Assembly: GCA_029210815.1 (NCBI GenBank)
Contig: JARGGB010000034.1
Span: forward strand, 1 to 33,065
Direction of reading: 5' to 3'
Source: Candidatus Brevefilum sp.
GTDB lineage: Bacteria > Chloroflexota > Anaerolineae > Anaerolineales > Anaerolineaceae
Length of the DNA: 33,065 bases
The position numbers were made by a program, and so were the translations under genes. Position 1 is the first letter of the stretch. Each line of letters opens with the position of its first letter. Below, in pieces: positions 7,907 to 14,590 of this stretch. Below the pieces are notes generated by a model. That model was not told the DNA's origin. It saw only the letters and a program-made list of their open reading frames with translations, and did no database searches.

Positions 7907-8851
7907 ATGACCATAACAATTGCCGTAGACATTGGCGGCACCCACATGCGAGTTGCCGCATTTCCTGAAAACGAAAAAAAACCGACTTTCCACAAGCGCA
8001 TTCGGACGTACACCAATGGCGAAACCTCCATTGACCGCCTGATCAACCTGATCCAGGAAGCAATACCCCCTGGCGAGCGCGTGGATGCTGTGGGCATTGC
8101 GGTGCCCGGTCCGGTAGACCCTGAAAAAGGCATCATTTTAACAGCACCCAACCTGCCAGAGTGGGAAGGTGTCCCCATACCGCAGCGTATTGAAACGGAA
8201 ATTGGGGCACCTGCATTTCTCGGGAATGACGCCAACCTGGCAGCCCTCGGTGAGTGGCGTTATGGCGCTGGCAGAGGGCATCATGACTTGGTCTACTTCA
8301 CGATCAGCACCGGCATTGGCGGCGGTATGATCAGCAATGACCGCCTCTTATTGGGCTCACACGGACTCGCTGCTGAACTCGGGCACGTCACCATTCTTCC
8401 CGATGGTCCCTTATGCGGCTGTGGTCAACACGGGCACCTGGAAGCTCTTGCCTCAGGCACCGGGATTGCCGCCTATGTTGCCGAACAGCTTGCAAGCGGT
8501 CGGGTATCCTCCCTCACTGGAAAACCTGATACAAAAGAAATCAGCCAGGCAGCAAAAGATGGGGATGAATTAGCCAATGAGGCGTTTCAACGTGCTGGGC
8601 ATTACCTGGGATTGGGCGTTGCAAATTATTTAATGATCTTCAATCCCTCAATTGTCATCTTCGGCGGCGGCGTTTCACAGGTGGGCGACCTGCTGTTTGA
8701 ACCCATGCGTGAAACACTCAATAAATCCGTGCTCTCGAAACATTATTTACAGGGATTGGTGATTACCACCGCAGAACTTGGCGACAATACAGGCTTATAT
8801 GGCGCTTTAGCCCTCGCCCGAGATTCAATCCTTTCCACTCCAAAGCTCTGA
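7907..8851 (+). CDS. ROK-family sugar kinase, probably glucokinase
   Basis: ROK kinases phosphorylate glucose or N-acyl-hexosamines with ATP. The 314 residues show the phosphate-1 motif VDIGGTH (7-13), catalytic Asp108 in LGNDANLAALGE, TISTGIGGGMI, and the ROK zinc region ELGHVTILPDGPLCGCGQHGHLEALASGTGI, then IFGGGVS in the C-terminal lobe. The usual third zinc cysteine is His177 here (CGCGQHGH instead of CGCGxxGC), leaving His160, Cys170, Cys172 and His177 as likely ligands. The frame is open for 26 codons further upstream, but the promoter at 7892-7900 and the conserved N-terminus place the start at 7907. Glucose is the likeliest substrate given the glycolytic neighbours, but ROK specificity cannot be read safely from sequence. 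Confidence 0.9.
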   Translation: MTITIAVDIGGTHMRVAAFPENEKKPTFHKRIRTYTNGETSIDRLINLIQEAIPPGERVDAVGIAVPGPVDPEKGIILTAPNLPEWEGVPIPQRIETEIGAPAFLGNDANLAALGEWRYGAGRGHHDLVYFTISTGIGGGMISNDRLLLGSHGLAAELGHVTILPDGPLCGCGQHGHLEALASGTGIAAYVAEQLASGRVSSLTGKPDTKEISQAAKDGDELANEAFQRAGHYLGLGVANYLMIFNPSIVIFGGGVSQVGDLLFEPMRETLNKSVLSKHYLQGLVITTAELGDNTGLYGALALARDSILSTPKL

Positions 8852-9010
8852 GAGCCCGTGCTTAATGTTTCTTCAAAATCCCCTAATTCCAAATACATGT
8901 TTCCTGACAATTATTGAATCCTGCAAACCAATTTGAGAACGGGTCACGACTCACCAACCACCATTCACTAATCCCCTCTCACAATTCACTATCACCAATC
9001 CCCATCCCAG

Positions 9011-9019
9011 TGATATAAT
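9011..9019 (+). promoter_or_regulatory. extended -10 promoter of the aminotransferase gene
   Basis: TGATATAAT is an extended -10 element 39 bases before the ATG at 9059. The leader ends with GGGAGG (9045-9050), a strong ribosome site eight bases before the start, so this gene uses conventional initiation, unlike several neighbours. Confidence 0.65.
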
Positions 9020-9058
9020 CTCCCTCACAAACTCTACTCACTATGGGAGGTATCCTAA

Positions 9059-10387
9059 ATGAAACCGCTTAAGTTACCAGGGCCAAATGCGAAAGCGATC
9101 ATCGAAAGAGATCGCGAAGTCATCTCACACTCCTATCCTCGTGGGTATCCATTTGTGATGGATCATGGTGAGGGTACCCAGGTTTGGGACGTCGATGGCA
9201 ATCGCTTTTTGGATTTTGCTGCCGGCATTGCAGTCGCAGCAACGGGGCACAGCCACCCCCAGGTAGTAAAGGCTATTCAGGACCAGGCAGAGCAATTTAT
9301 TCACATTTCTTCAGATTTTTATCATGAAACATGGGTGCGGTTGGGGGAAAAATTGAACGAAATCGCCCCCTTCAGCGGACCGGCAGCATCCTTCATGACC
9401 AATTCAGGCACAGAAAGCGTGGAAGCTGCTATCAAGCTGGCACGATACCACACGAAACGGTCGCAATTCATCGGTTTTCTGGGAGCCTTCCATGGACGTA
9501 CCATGGGCGCCGTCTCCTTCACCGCCAGTAAACCCAAATACAAAGGCCGTTTCTTCCCCATGATGAGCGGCGTTGTGCACGTACCTTTCCCCGATCCTTA
9601 TCGCCCCGTGCTTCTGCAGCGCAATGGCGACGGGTATGGTGAAGCTGTCGTCCGATATATCGAAGAAGAAATTTTAAACCGGATCCTTCCTGCGGATGAA
9701 CTGGCTGGTTTCCTGATCGAACCAATCCAGGGTGAAGGTGGTTATATCATCCCGCCCCCAGATTTCTTCCCTGCGTTACGGGAATTATGCGATAAATACG
9801 GTATCCTGCTCATCGCAGATGAAGTTCAATCCGGAATGGGGCGCACCGGTAAGTGGTGGGCGATCGAAAATTTCGGTGTCGAACCGGATATCATCACCAG
9901 TGCAAAGGGGATTGCATCCGGCATGCCCCTCGGTGCGATGATCTCCCGTAAGGAGATCATGAGCTGGCCCAAAGGCTCCCACGGCAATACCTTTGGTGGT
10001 AACCCAATCTCCTGCGCAGCTTCTTTGGCAACCATTGACCTGATCGAAAAGCATTACCTGCAAAATGTGCGCGAGGTTGGCGAATACACCCTTGACGCCC
10101 TGGCTGAGATCATGGCACGCCACCCAAGCATCGGCGATGTTCGTGGCATTGGCTTGATGATCGGCGTGGAATTTGTGCAGGATCGCGAATCCAAAAAGCC
10201 TGCCATATATTTGCGCGATGAGGTCATTGAACTGGCATTTGAACGAGGCTTGCTGACCCTCGGCTGTGGTCAAAGCGTCATCAGGATCTCACCTCCCCTC
10301 TCGACATCAAAGACTGAGATCGGTGAAGGGCTGATGATCTTTGAAGAAGCGATTGCATTGGCAGAAAAAAAGTACTTAAATAATTAA
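9059..10387 (+). CDS. class III PLP-dependent aminotransferase (ornithine/GABA/acetylornithine type, or amino-acid racemase)
   Basis: The 442-residue chain has the full fold-type I layout: N-terminal LPGPNAKAIIERD, EDVDGN-like WDVDGNRFLDFAAGIAV (43-59), the PLP-phosphate loop TNSGTESVEAAIK (114-126), LIADEVQSGMGRTG with Asp254 for the pyridine nitrogen, the Schiff-base lysine Lys283 in TSAKGIASGMPLGA, and the C-terminal GLLTLGCGQSVIRISPPL. The N-terminus and overall pattern match the group found in Thermococcales and Chloroflexi that contains ornithine aminotransferases and also broad-specificity amino-acid racemases, so the label acetylornithine or GABA aminotransferase would be over-precise. 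A GGGAGG ribosome site supports the start. No arginine-biosynthesis gene is adjacent. The class is certain, the substrate is not. Confidence 0.9.
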   Translation: MKPLKLPGPNAKAIIERDREVISHSYPRGYPFVMDHGEGTQVWDVDGNRFLDFAAGIAVAATGHSHPQVVKAIQDQAEQFIHISSDFYHETWVRLGEKLNEIAPFSGPAASFMTNSGTESVEAAIKLARYHTKRSQFIGFLGAFHGRTMGAVSFTASKPKYKGRFFPMMSGVVHVPFPDPYRPVLLQRNGDGYGEAVVRYIEEEILNRILPADELAGFLIEPIQGEGGYIIPPPDFFPALRELCDKYGILLIADEVQSGMGRTGKWWAIENFGVEPDIITSAKGIASGMPLGAMISRKEIMSWPKGSHGNTFGGNPISCAASLATIDLIEKHYLQNVREVGEYTLDALAEIMARHPSIGDVRGIGLMIGVEFVQDRESKKPAIYLRDEVIELAFERGLLTLGCGQSVIRISPPLSTSKTEIGEGLMIFEEAIALAEKKYLNN

Positions 10388-10399
10388 AGGGAATGTACA

Positions 10400-10450
10400 A
10401 TGAAATTAGCACTTCATTGGTTGATTGAAGTGCTAATTTCAAGAAAATGA
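10400..10450 (+). CDS. possible 16-residue peptide ORF overlapping a palindrome
   Basis: An ATG at 10400 opens a 16-codon frame (MKLALHWLIEVLISRK) ending at TGA 10448-10450. AAGGG ending at 10391 gives a ribosome site eight bases upstream, overlapping the stop of the aminotransferase gene. Nearly the whole frame lies inside the 16-bp inverted repeat at 10401-10441, so translating ribosomes would melt the hairpin, the arrangement of a leader peptide. There is no run of a single amino-acid codon. It may equally be chance coding within a palindrome. Confidence 0.3.
   Translation: MKLALHWLIEVLISRK
10401..10441. repeat. 16-bp perfect inverted repeat after the aminotransferase gene
   Basis: TGAAATTAGCACTTCA (10401-10416) is followed after a nine-base loop by its exact inverse TGAAGTGCTAATTTCA (10426-10441). 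Neither strand has a T-run after the stem, so it is not a textbook intrinsic terminator. Options are an mRNA-stabilising 3' hairpin, a protein-binding operator ahead of the next gene, or an attenuator with the peptide frame that overlaps it. Confidence 0.8.
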
Positions 10451-10484
10451 CAACCATTTTTGGGTCACAAAAAGGATTAAGAAG

Positions 10485-11540
10485 ATGGTATGGACAGATT
10501 CCTTGAGGTGCGACTCATTATCCTGGCTTTTAGAAATGGACCAACCCGGCGTCCGCTACCTGGCACAGAGAGATCTTTCAGACCTTCCCCAAAACAATCC
10601 AGAATTCATTGAAGCCCGTAAGAAAGCGCATCAAGAAGGTCCAATTGCAGCAATATTAGATCAAATGGATGAACCGGGTTACTGGGTTGAACCGGGTCCA
10701 GGTTATTTGCCTAAATATCGAAGCACGGTATGGTCGCTGATCATGCTCGCCCAATTGGGTGCAAAAGTTGATCAGGATGAGCGGATCGGGACAGCCTGCC
10801 AATATCTATTAGCCCATGCACTGACAGACTACGGTCAATTCAGTGCTTCCGGTACACCGGGCAGTACGGCAGACTGCTTGCAGGGTAATATGTGTGCTGC
10901 GCTGCTTGACCTGGGATTTGAGGACCCCCGATTGGATGGCGCTTTCGATTGGATGGCGCGCAGCCTGACGGGTGACGGCATTACCCAAATGGGAGATAAA
11001 AGCACACCCGTCCGTTATTATTCCGGAAATTGCGGTCCCGGTTTCGCCTGCGGGTCAAACAATAAACAGCCCTGTGCATGGGGGGCAGCCAAAGTCATGC
11101 TGGCATTTGGAAAATTACCAAAAGAAAAATGGACGTCCCAAATCAAGGATGCTGTGAAACAGGGGATTGATTTCCTCTTCAGCGTTGATCCTGCAGATGC
11201 AAACTATCCCTCAGGATGGAATGACAAACCCAGCACCAATTGGTGGAAGTTCGGTTTCCCGGTATTTTATGTGACGGATATGCTGCAAATTGTTGAAGCA
11301 CTGGTTCGTTTGGGTCATGGTCAGGACCCTCGATTGATCAATGCCATCAATCTTATCAAAGACAAACAAGACGCCCAGGGACGCTGGATTCTTGATTACA
11401 GTTATAGCGGAAAAACCTGGATCGATTTTGGTAAAAAAGGACAGCCAAACAAATGGGTCACCTATCGCGCCGCCTGGGTCCTAAAAAACCTTTACAGGAA
11501 AACTGATGATGATCCTCAATCTACCACCCTGCTTGCCTAG
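10485..11540 (+). CDS. alpha/alpha-toroid (prenyltransferase/squalene-cyclase-like repeat) protein
   Basis: A 351-residue soluble protein with repeated helical pairs such as VWSLIMLAQLGA, AALLDLGFEDPRLDGAFDWM, AAKVMLAFGKLP and QIVEALVRLGHGQDPRLINAINLI, the pattern of terpenoid-cyclase/protein-prenyltransferase toroids. Family members are conserved in Chloroflexi and archaea, and I recall some being labelled NifH, but no P-loop or cluster cysteines of NifH are present. Conserved-looking stretches with Cys and Trp (STADCLQGNMC, CGPGFACGSNNKQPCAWG, NWWKFGFPVFYVTDMLQI) line what could be a pocket. No DxDD cyclase motif and no protein-prenyltransferase partner are visible, so the reaction is unknown. 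AAAGGA lies eight bases before the ATG. It follows the palindrome at 10401-10441. Confidence 0.8.
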   Translation: MVWTDSLRCDSLSWLLEMDQPGVRYLAQRDLSDLPQNNPEFIEARKKAHQEGPIAAILDQMDEPGYWVEPGPGYLPKYRSTVWSLIMLAQLGAKVDQDERIGTACQYLLAHALTDYGQFSASGTPGSTADCLQGNMCAALLDLGFEDPRLDGAFDWMARSLTGDGITQMGDKSTPVRYYSGNCGPGFACGSNNKQPCAWGAAKVMLAFGKLPKEKWTSQIKDAVKQGIDFLFSVDPADANYPSGWNDKPSTNWWKFGFPVFYVTDMLQIVEALVRLGHGQDPRLINAINLIKDKQDAQGRWILDYSYSGKTWIDFGKKGQPNKWVTYRAAWVLKNLYRKTDDDPQSTTLLA

Positions 11541-11615
11541 TCTCCTGATTGCCTAATACCTGCTACCTACTACCTAATTCCCAAAATTTCTTATATCCCC
11601 CTAACAAAACTAAGC

Positions 11616-11621
11616 TAAAAT
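11616..11621 (+). promoter_or_regulatory. -10 box of the histidine kinase gene (leaderless)
   Basis: TAAAAT ends six bases before the ATG at 11628, the same spacing as for the ROK kinase, metallopeptidase and RlmI-like genes. No -35 box is convincing and no ribosome site is present, which fits a leaderless mRNA. Confidence 0.5.
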
Positions 11622-11627
11622 TAGCTC

Positions 11628-13169
11628 ATGTTACCTGATATCCGTGTACGCCAAAGAGATTATCTTTTAGAAATCTCAAGGGCTGTGACTGAAGAACTGA
11701 ACCTGGACAAGCTCCTCAGCCGTATTTTGAAATACAGTATTGAGCTTCTGGCAGGGCATGCCGGCTTTATCGCCCTGAGCAACCCCAACAGCCACTGGTC
11801 ACTGGCTGTATCCAACGGTTTACCCGAAGCCATCCAGCGATTTTTGGATGCCTGGCTTGACCGGATCCCCCCCATCAAAGACCCCAAAGACATCCAGATT
11901 CCTGAGATCAACAACATTCTTTCTCAAATAAGCATGGGAACCCTATCAGCGGTTGGGCTGCCCCTGGTCGCACAGAGCGAAGTGATCGGCTTCATCTACA
12001 TTTTCCGTAATTACCGCGGTACTTTTTCAGCCAATGACCGCTCATTATTATCCAGCTTTGCCAACCAGGCAGCCATTGCTGTACGCAACGCGCGCCTTTA
12101 TACGGAGGTCAATCGCGAAAAACAGCGCACGGATGCCATGCTCGATTCTGCCGCGGACGGCATCCTGATCCTCAACCCGGATCACAACATCGAACGCACC
12201 AACGCAGCCTTTGCACGCATGTTTGGGTTATCCCAGCAAACGCTGCAGTCGATGACCCATGAAGATGTCATCCATTGGGCAAAGGACCCCCACGGGATCA
12301 CCCTGGGAGAAGCTGAAGCTGGTGGATGGCCGCTCTCACCCCAGGCACACCTGTATGTGGAGGGCGACCTGCGCCGTCCCAATGGGCAGCCGCCCCTGCC
12401 GGTAGGGATCACCTATGCACCGCTGATCTCAACAGAAGGTTCGCTGCTCAACACCATCGCAACCATTCGGGATATCACCCGCTTCCGCCAGGCAGATGAA
12501 CTCAAAAGCGAATTCGTCTCCATCGTCAGCCACGAGCTCAAGACCCCCGTCGCGTTGATCAAAGGCTATGTGAGCACATTGCGCCGTGATGACGTACAGT
12601 GGGATCCGGAAATTATGGGTGAAAGCCTGCAGGTAATCGAGGAAGAAGCCGACCACCTGACGCGTTTAATCGAAGACCTGCTGGATGCTTCTCGCCTCCA
12701 GGCAGGCGGGATGCCGCTTAAACGCTCCGATATTGCCATGGTTGCCATGGCAGAGCGATTGGCAGAGCGCTTCCAGGTTCAAACCGAGGATCACCAGATC
12801 ATCGTGGACTTACCTGAAGACCTGCCGGTGGTCATGGCGGATGAAACCCGCATCGAACAGGTGCTTTCAAACCTGATCTCCAACGCCATCAAATATGCCC
12901 CGGACGGCAAGATCACCATCAACGGCTGCGGACGCCCTCATGAGATCCTGATCTGTGTTGAGGATGAGGGGCCTGGCATCCCCACCGGTGATTTGCCCCA
13001 CATCTTTGACCGGTTCTACCGCGCCCCTGAGACCAGCCGAAAGACCAAGGGGGCTGGACTGGGTTTATACCTGGCGCGTGCTATCATCGAAGCCCATAAG
13101 GGGCGCATCTGGGCGGACCCCAATCCGGACAAAGGCGCTCGAATCTGCTTTTCACTGCCGAGGGATTGA
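11628..13169 (+). CDS. cytosolic GAF-PAS sensor histidine kinase
   Basis: The 513-residue sensor has no membrane segment, so it reads an internal signal. Domains in order: a GAF domain (about 10-160, ending SSFANQAAIAVRNARLY), a PAS domain (about 168-285, from MLDSAADGILILNPD to TIRDITRFRQ), the HisKA dimerisation helix with phospho-acceptor His302 in FVSIVSHELKTPVALIKGY, and a HATPase_c domain with N-box EQVLSNLISNAIKYAP, G1 DEGPGIP, the F-box FDRFYRA and G2 GAGLGLYLARAI. All catalytic parts look intact. No response-regulator gene is next to it, so it is an orphan kinase. The start at 11628 is supported by a -10 box six bases upstream. The ligand of the GAF and PAS domains cannot be inferred. 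Confidence 0.93.
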   Translation: MLPDIRVRQRDYLLEISRAVTEELNLDKLLSRILKYSIELLAGHAGFIALSNPNSHWSLAVSNGLPEAIQRFLDAWLDRIPPIKDPKDIQIPEINNILSQISMGTLSAVGLPLVAQSEVIGFIYIFRNYRGTFSANDRSLLSSFANQAAIAVRNARLYTEVNREKQRTDAMLDSAADGILILNPDHNIERTNAAFARMFGLSQQTLQSMTHEDVIHWAKDPHGITLGEAEAGGWPLSPQAHLYVEGDLRRPNGQPPLPVGITYAPLISTEGSLLNTIATIRDITRFRQADELKSEFVSIVSHELKTPVALIKGYVSTLRRDDVQWDPEIMGESLQVIEEEADHLTRLIEDLLDASRLQAGGMPLKRSDIAMVAMAERLAERFQVQTEDHQIIVDLPEDLPVVMADETRIEQVLSNLISNAIKYAPDGKITINGCGRPHEILICVEDEGPGIPTGDLPHIFDRFYRAPETSRKTKGAGLGLYLARAIIEAHKGRIWADPNPDKGARICFSLPRD

Positions 13170-13250
13170 AGAGAACAAGCCTTTAAATATCCAGGAGAAT
13201 AATTGGCAGCGGTATTATGTATATTGGAGCGAGGTACCTACCCTGAGCGC

Positions 13251-13270
13251 AACTGAACTCCTTCAGTTTT
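13251..13270 (+). terminator. weak possible terminator of the histidine kinase gene
   Basis: AACTGAA (13251-13257) pairs with TTCAGTT (13262-13268) around CTCC, followed by two more T. The stem is short and AT-rich, so termination is doubtful. Confidence 0.3.
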
Positions 13271-13282
13271 GAATCCTATAAA

Positions 13283-13405
13283 GCGTGAGGGTTTAGGCTG
13301 ACCTCAGCCAAACTTGTGATAAATAAAGATCAACGACAAAAATATTCTCAGGGGCATAGATAGAACACTTGAAAAGCCAATATTATCAAGCCAAAGCCCT
13401 CACGC
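13283..13405. repeat. spaced 17-bp inverted repeats
   Basis: GCGTGAGGGTTTAGGCT (13283-13299) and AGCCAAAGCCCTCACGC (13389-13405) are inverted copies with 15 of 17 positions matching, 89 bases apart. They could be the ends of a short decayed mobile element or the base of a long RNA stem. No flanking target duplication is obvious. Confidence 0.45.
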
Positions 13406-13538
13406 CAGCCCATCAATCCTCAAAGCATCAAATTCAATCTAAGTGTTTATAAATATAAAGAAACAAATAATTCCTCCTTCTCAAAATTTAAAACATCATA
13501 TAAAATAGAATAACAACACAGACATAAAAAGGGGCGGC

Positions 13539-14477
13539 ATGATGCCAACGCGGTCTCACCTTCGATCAACCATTACCCTCCTGCTGACACTCTTGTTGTC
13601 CACATTGACAGGCTTGCAAGAAACGTATGCAAGGGCTGACGACGACTGGTGGGACGACCAATGGCCTTATCGGATCCTTTTACAGGTAAACGAAACAGGG
13701 ACCGTTACTAACGAACTGAATTTTTCTCAAGAATTCGCAAAATTAGGGATACCCAATGCGCTCTTAGACCTGAGGTCCTTACGACTGATCCCCACTACCG
13801 CCGGTATAATCGGTGATCCAATACCCTTTGAAGAAACATTCAGCCAAATTATCAGCGATGCAGACGAATTGATCCTCAGCACCTCGTATGATGAAATGGG
13901 TTGGGGAATATTAGAAGAGAGCACAGATTTTGAAATCAATAACACGCCAAAAACACAGGGAGAAGGATCCTTACACGCCCACATTGAAATTACAGACACA
14001 ACTCAATATGACTTCGGTTTTTACTACAATTTAGTTGGCTCTCCCTTTATTGAATTGTCTAATTATGATCTATTGCTTTATGACATCTACCCTTCTATAA
14101 GCGAAGGATTGATAAATACGAAACCCGAACTGTTTTATTTTGAATTTGAGGGGGTAAAGAATTGTCGAGATGAGTTTATCAACAGCCCCGAGTTGATGAT
14201 GAACAGCTGGAATAAAATTGACTTTCCGCTGAGACCTTACGGAATTTGTGCAGGACCTGACCTTTCACGTATCAATAAAATTAAATTCTTTTTCAAGAAA
14301 GACAACTTCAATTATAGTGATGCTGCCATCATGGATTTTTGGTTGGATTACCTCCGCATATATGACCAGGAAGCGGACGGCCAAATCACATGGATTGCAG
14401 AAGAAAATGTCGATGCATACCATTTATATTTTGATGTCCTCAGGTATCAATATATTCTTCCCCTGGTGTTTCGCTAA
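13539..14477 (+). CDS. secreted protein of unknown function with possible C-terminal tag
   Basis: A 312-residue protein that begins with a signal peptide: Arg residues, a hydrophobic run from about 11 to 26, and likely cleavage near AxA (TYARA). The mature part is acidic and rich in Trp, Tyr, Asp and Asn, starting DDDWWDDQWPYRILLQVNETG, which recalls extracellular beta-sandwich modules that open with W-P-Y-R. I cannot name a family. The chain ends YILPLVFR, like a C-terminal motif I associate with exported Chloroflexi proteins. Two adjacent ATGs are possible; the second (13542) has the better distance from AAGGGG. The gene is visibly more AT-rich than its neighbours, so recent transfer is possible. 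A metallopeptidase gene follows after 113 bases with its own promoter. Confidence 0.7.
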   Translation: MMPTRSHLRSTITLLLTLLLSTLTGLQETYARADDDWWDDQWPYRILLQVNETGTVTNELNFSQEFAKLGIPNALLDLRSLRLIPTTAGIIGDPIPFEETFSQIISDADELILSTSYDEMGWGILEESTDFEINNTPKTQGEGSLHAHIEITDTTQYDFGFYYNLVGSPFIELSNYDLLLYDIYPSISEGLINTKPELFYFEFEGVKNCRDEFINSPELMMNSWNKIDFPLRPYGICAGPDLSRINKIKFFFKKDNFNYSDAAIMDFWLDYLRIYDQEADGQITWIAEENVDAYHLYFDVLRYQYILPLVFR

Positions 14478-14554
14478 TGACTTGGTTAGAAAACTGGCAC
14501 AACAATCATTCCCTTTCATTCCAGAAATTTCATTTTCAGAGACCCCATTGCTTG

Positions 14555-14584
14555 TTGTCGATTCTTTGCCCGATGTGTTAAAAT
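14555..14584 (+). promoter_or_regulatory. promoter of the metallopeptidase gene (leaderless)
   Basis: TTGTCG (14555-14560) and TAAAAT (14579-14584) are 18 bases apart, with TG one base before the -10 (TGTTAAAAT, an extended -10). The -10 box ends six bases before the ATG at 14591, so transcription should start at the start codon. No ribosome site is present. Confidence 0.65.
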
Positions 14585-14590
14585 CCGTTT

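Larger units (their letters stand above)
13170..13538. other. 369-bp gene-free region
   Basis: This AT-rich spacer follows the kinase gene. It holds a weak hairpin with a short T-run (13251-13270) and a pair of distant inverted repeats (13283-13405). TATAAA/TAAAAT near 13499-13506 may be the -10 of the next gene. I see no supported coding frame, tRNA or recognisable RNA. Confidence 0.6.

Noticed and set aside
8935-9010. CRISPR array or true tandem repeat
   Set aside because: The repeated words are short, irregularly spaced and have no spacer-repeat periodicity.
9785-10273. 162-codon minus-strand frame inside the aminotransferase gene
   Set aside because: It is antisense to conserved catalytic sequence, including the PLP lysine region, with no start signals of its own.
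10485-11540. NifH-like nitrogenase iron protein
   Set aside because: No P-loop and no cluster-binding cysteine pattern; the repeats fit a toroid fold.
13170-13538. tRNA or other known RNA gene in the spacer
   Set aside because: No cloverleaf, T-loop or recognisable RNA motif could be found on either strand.
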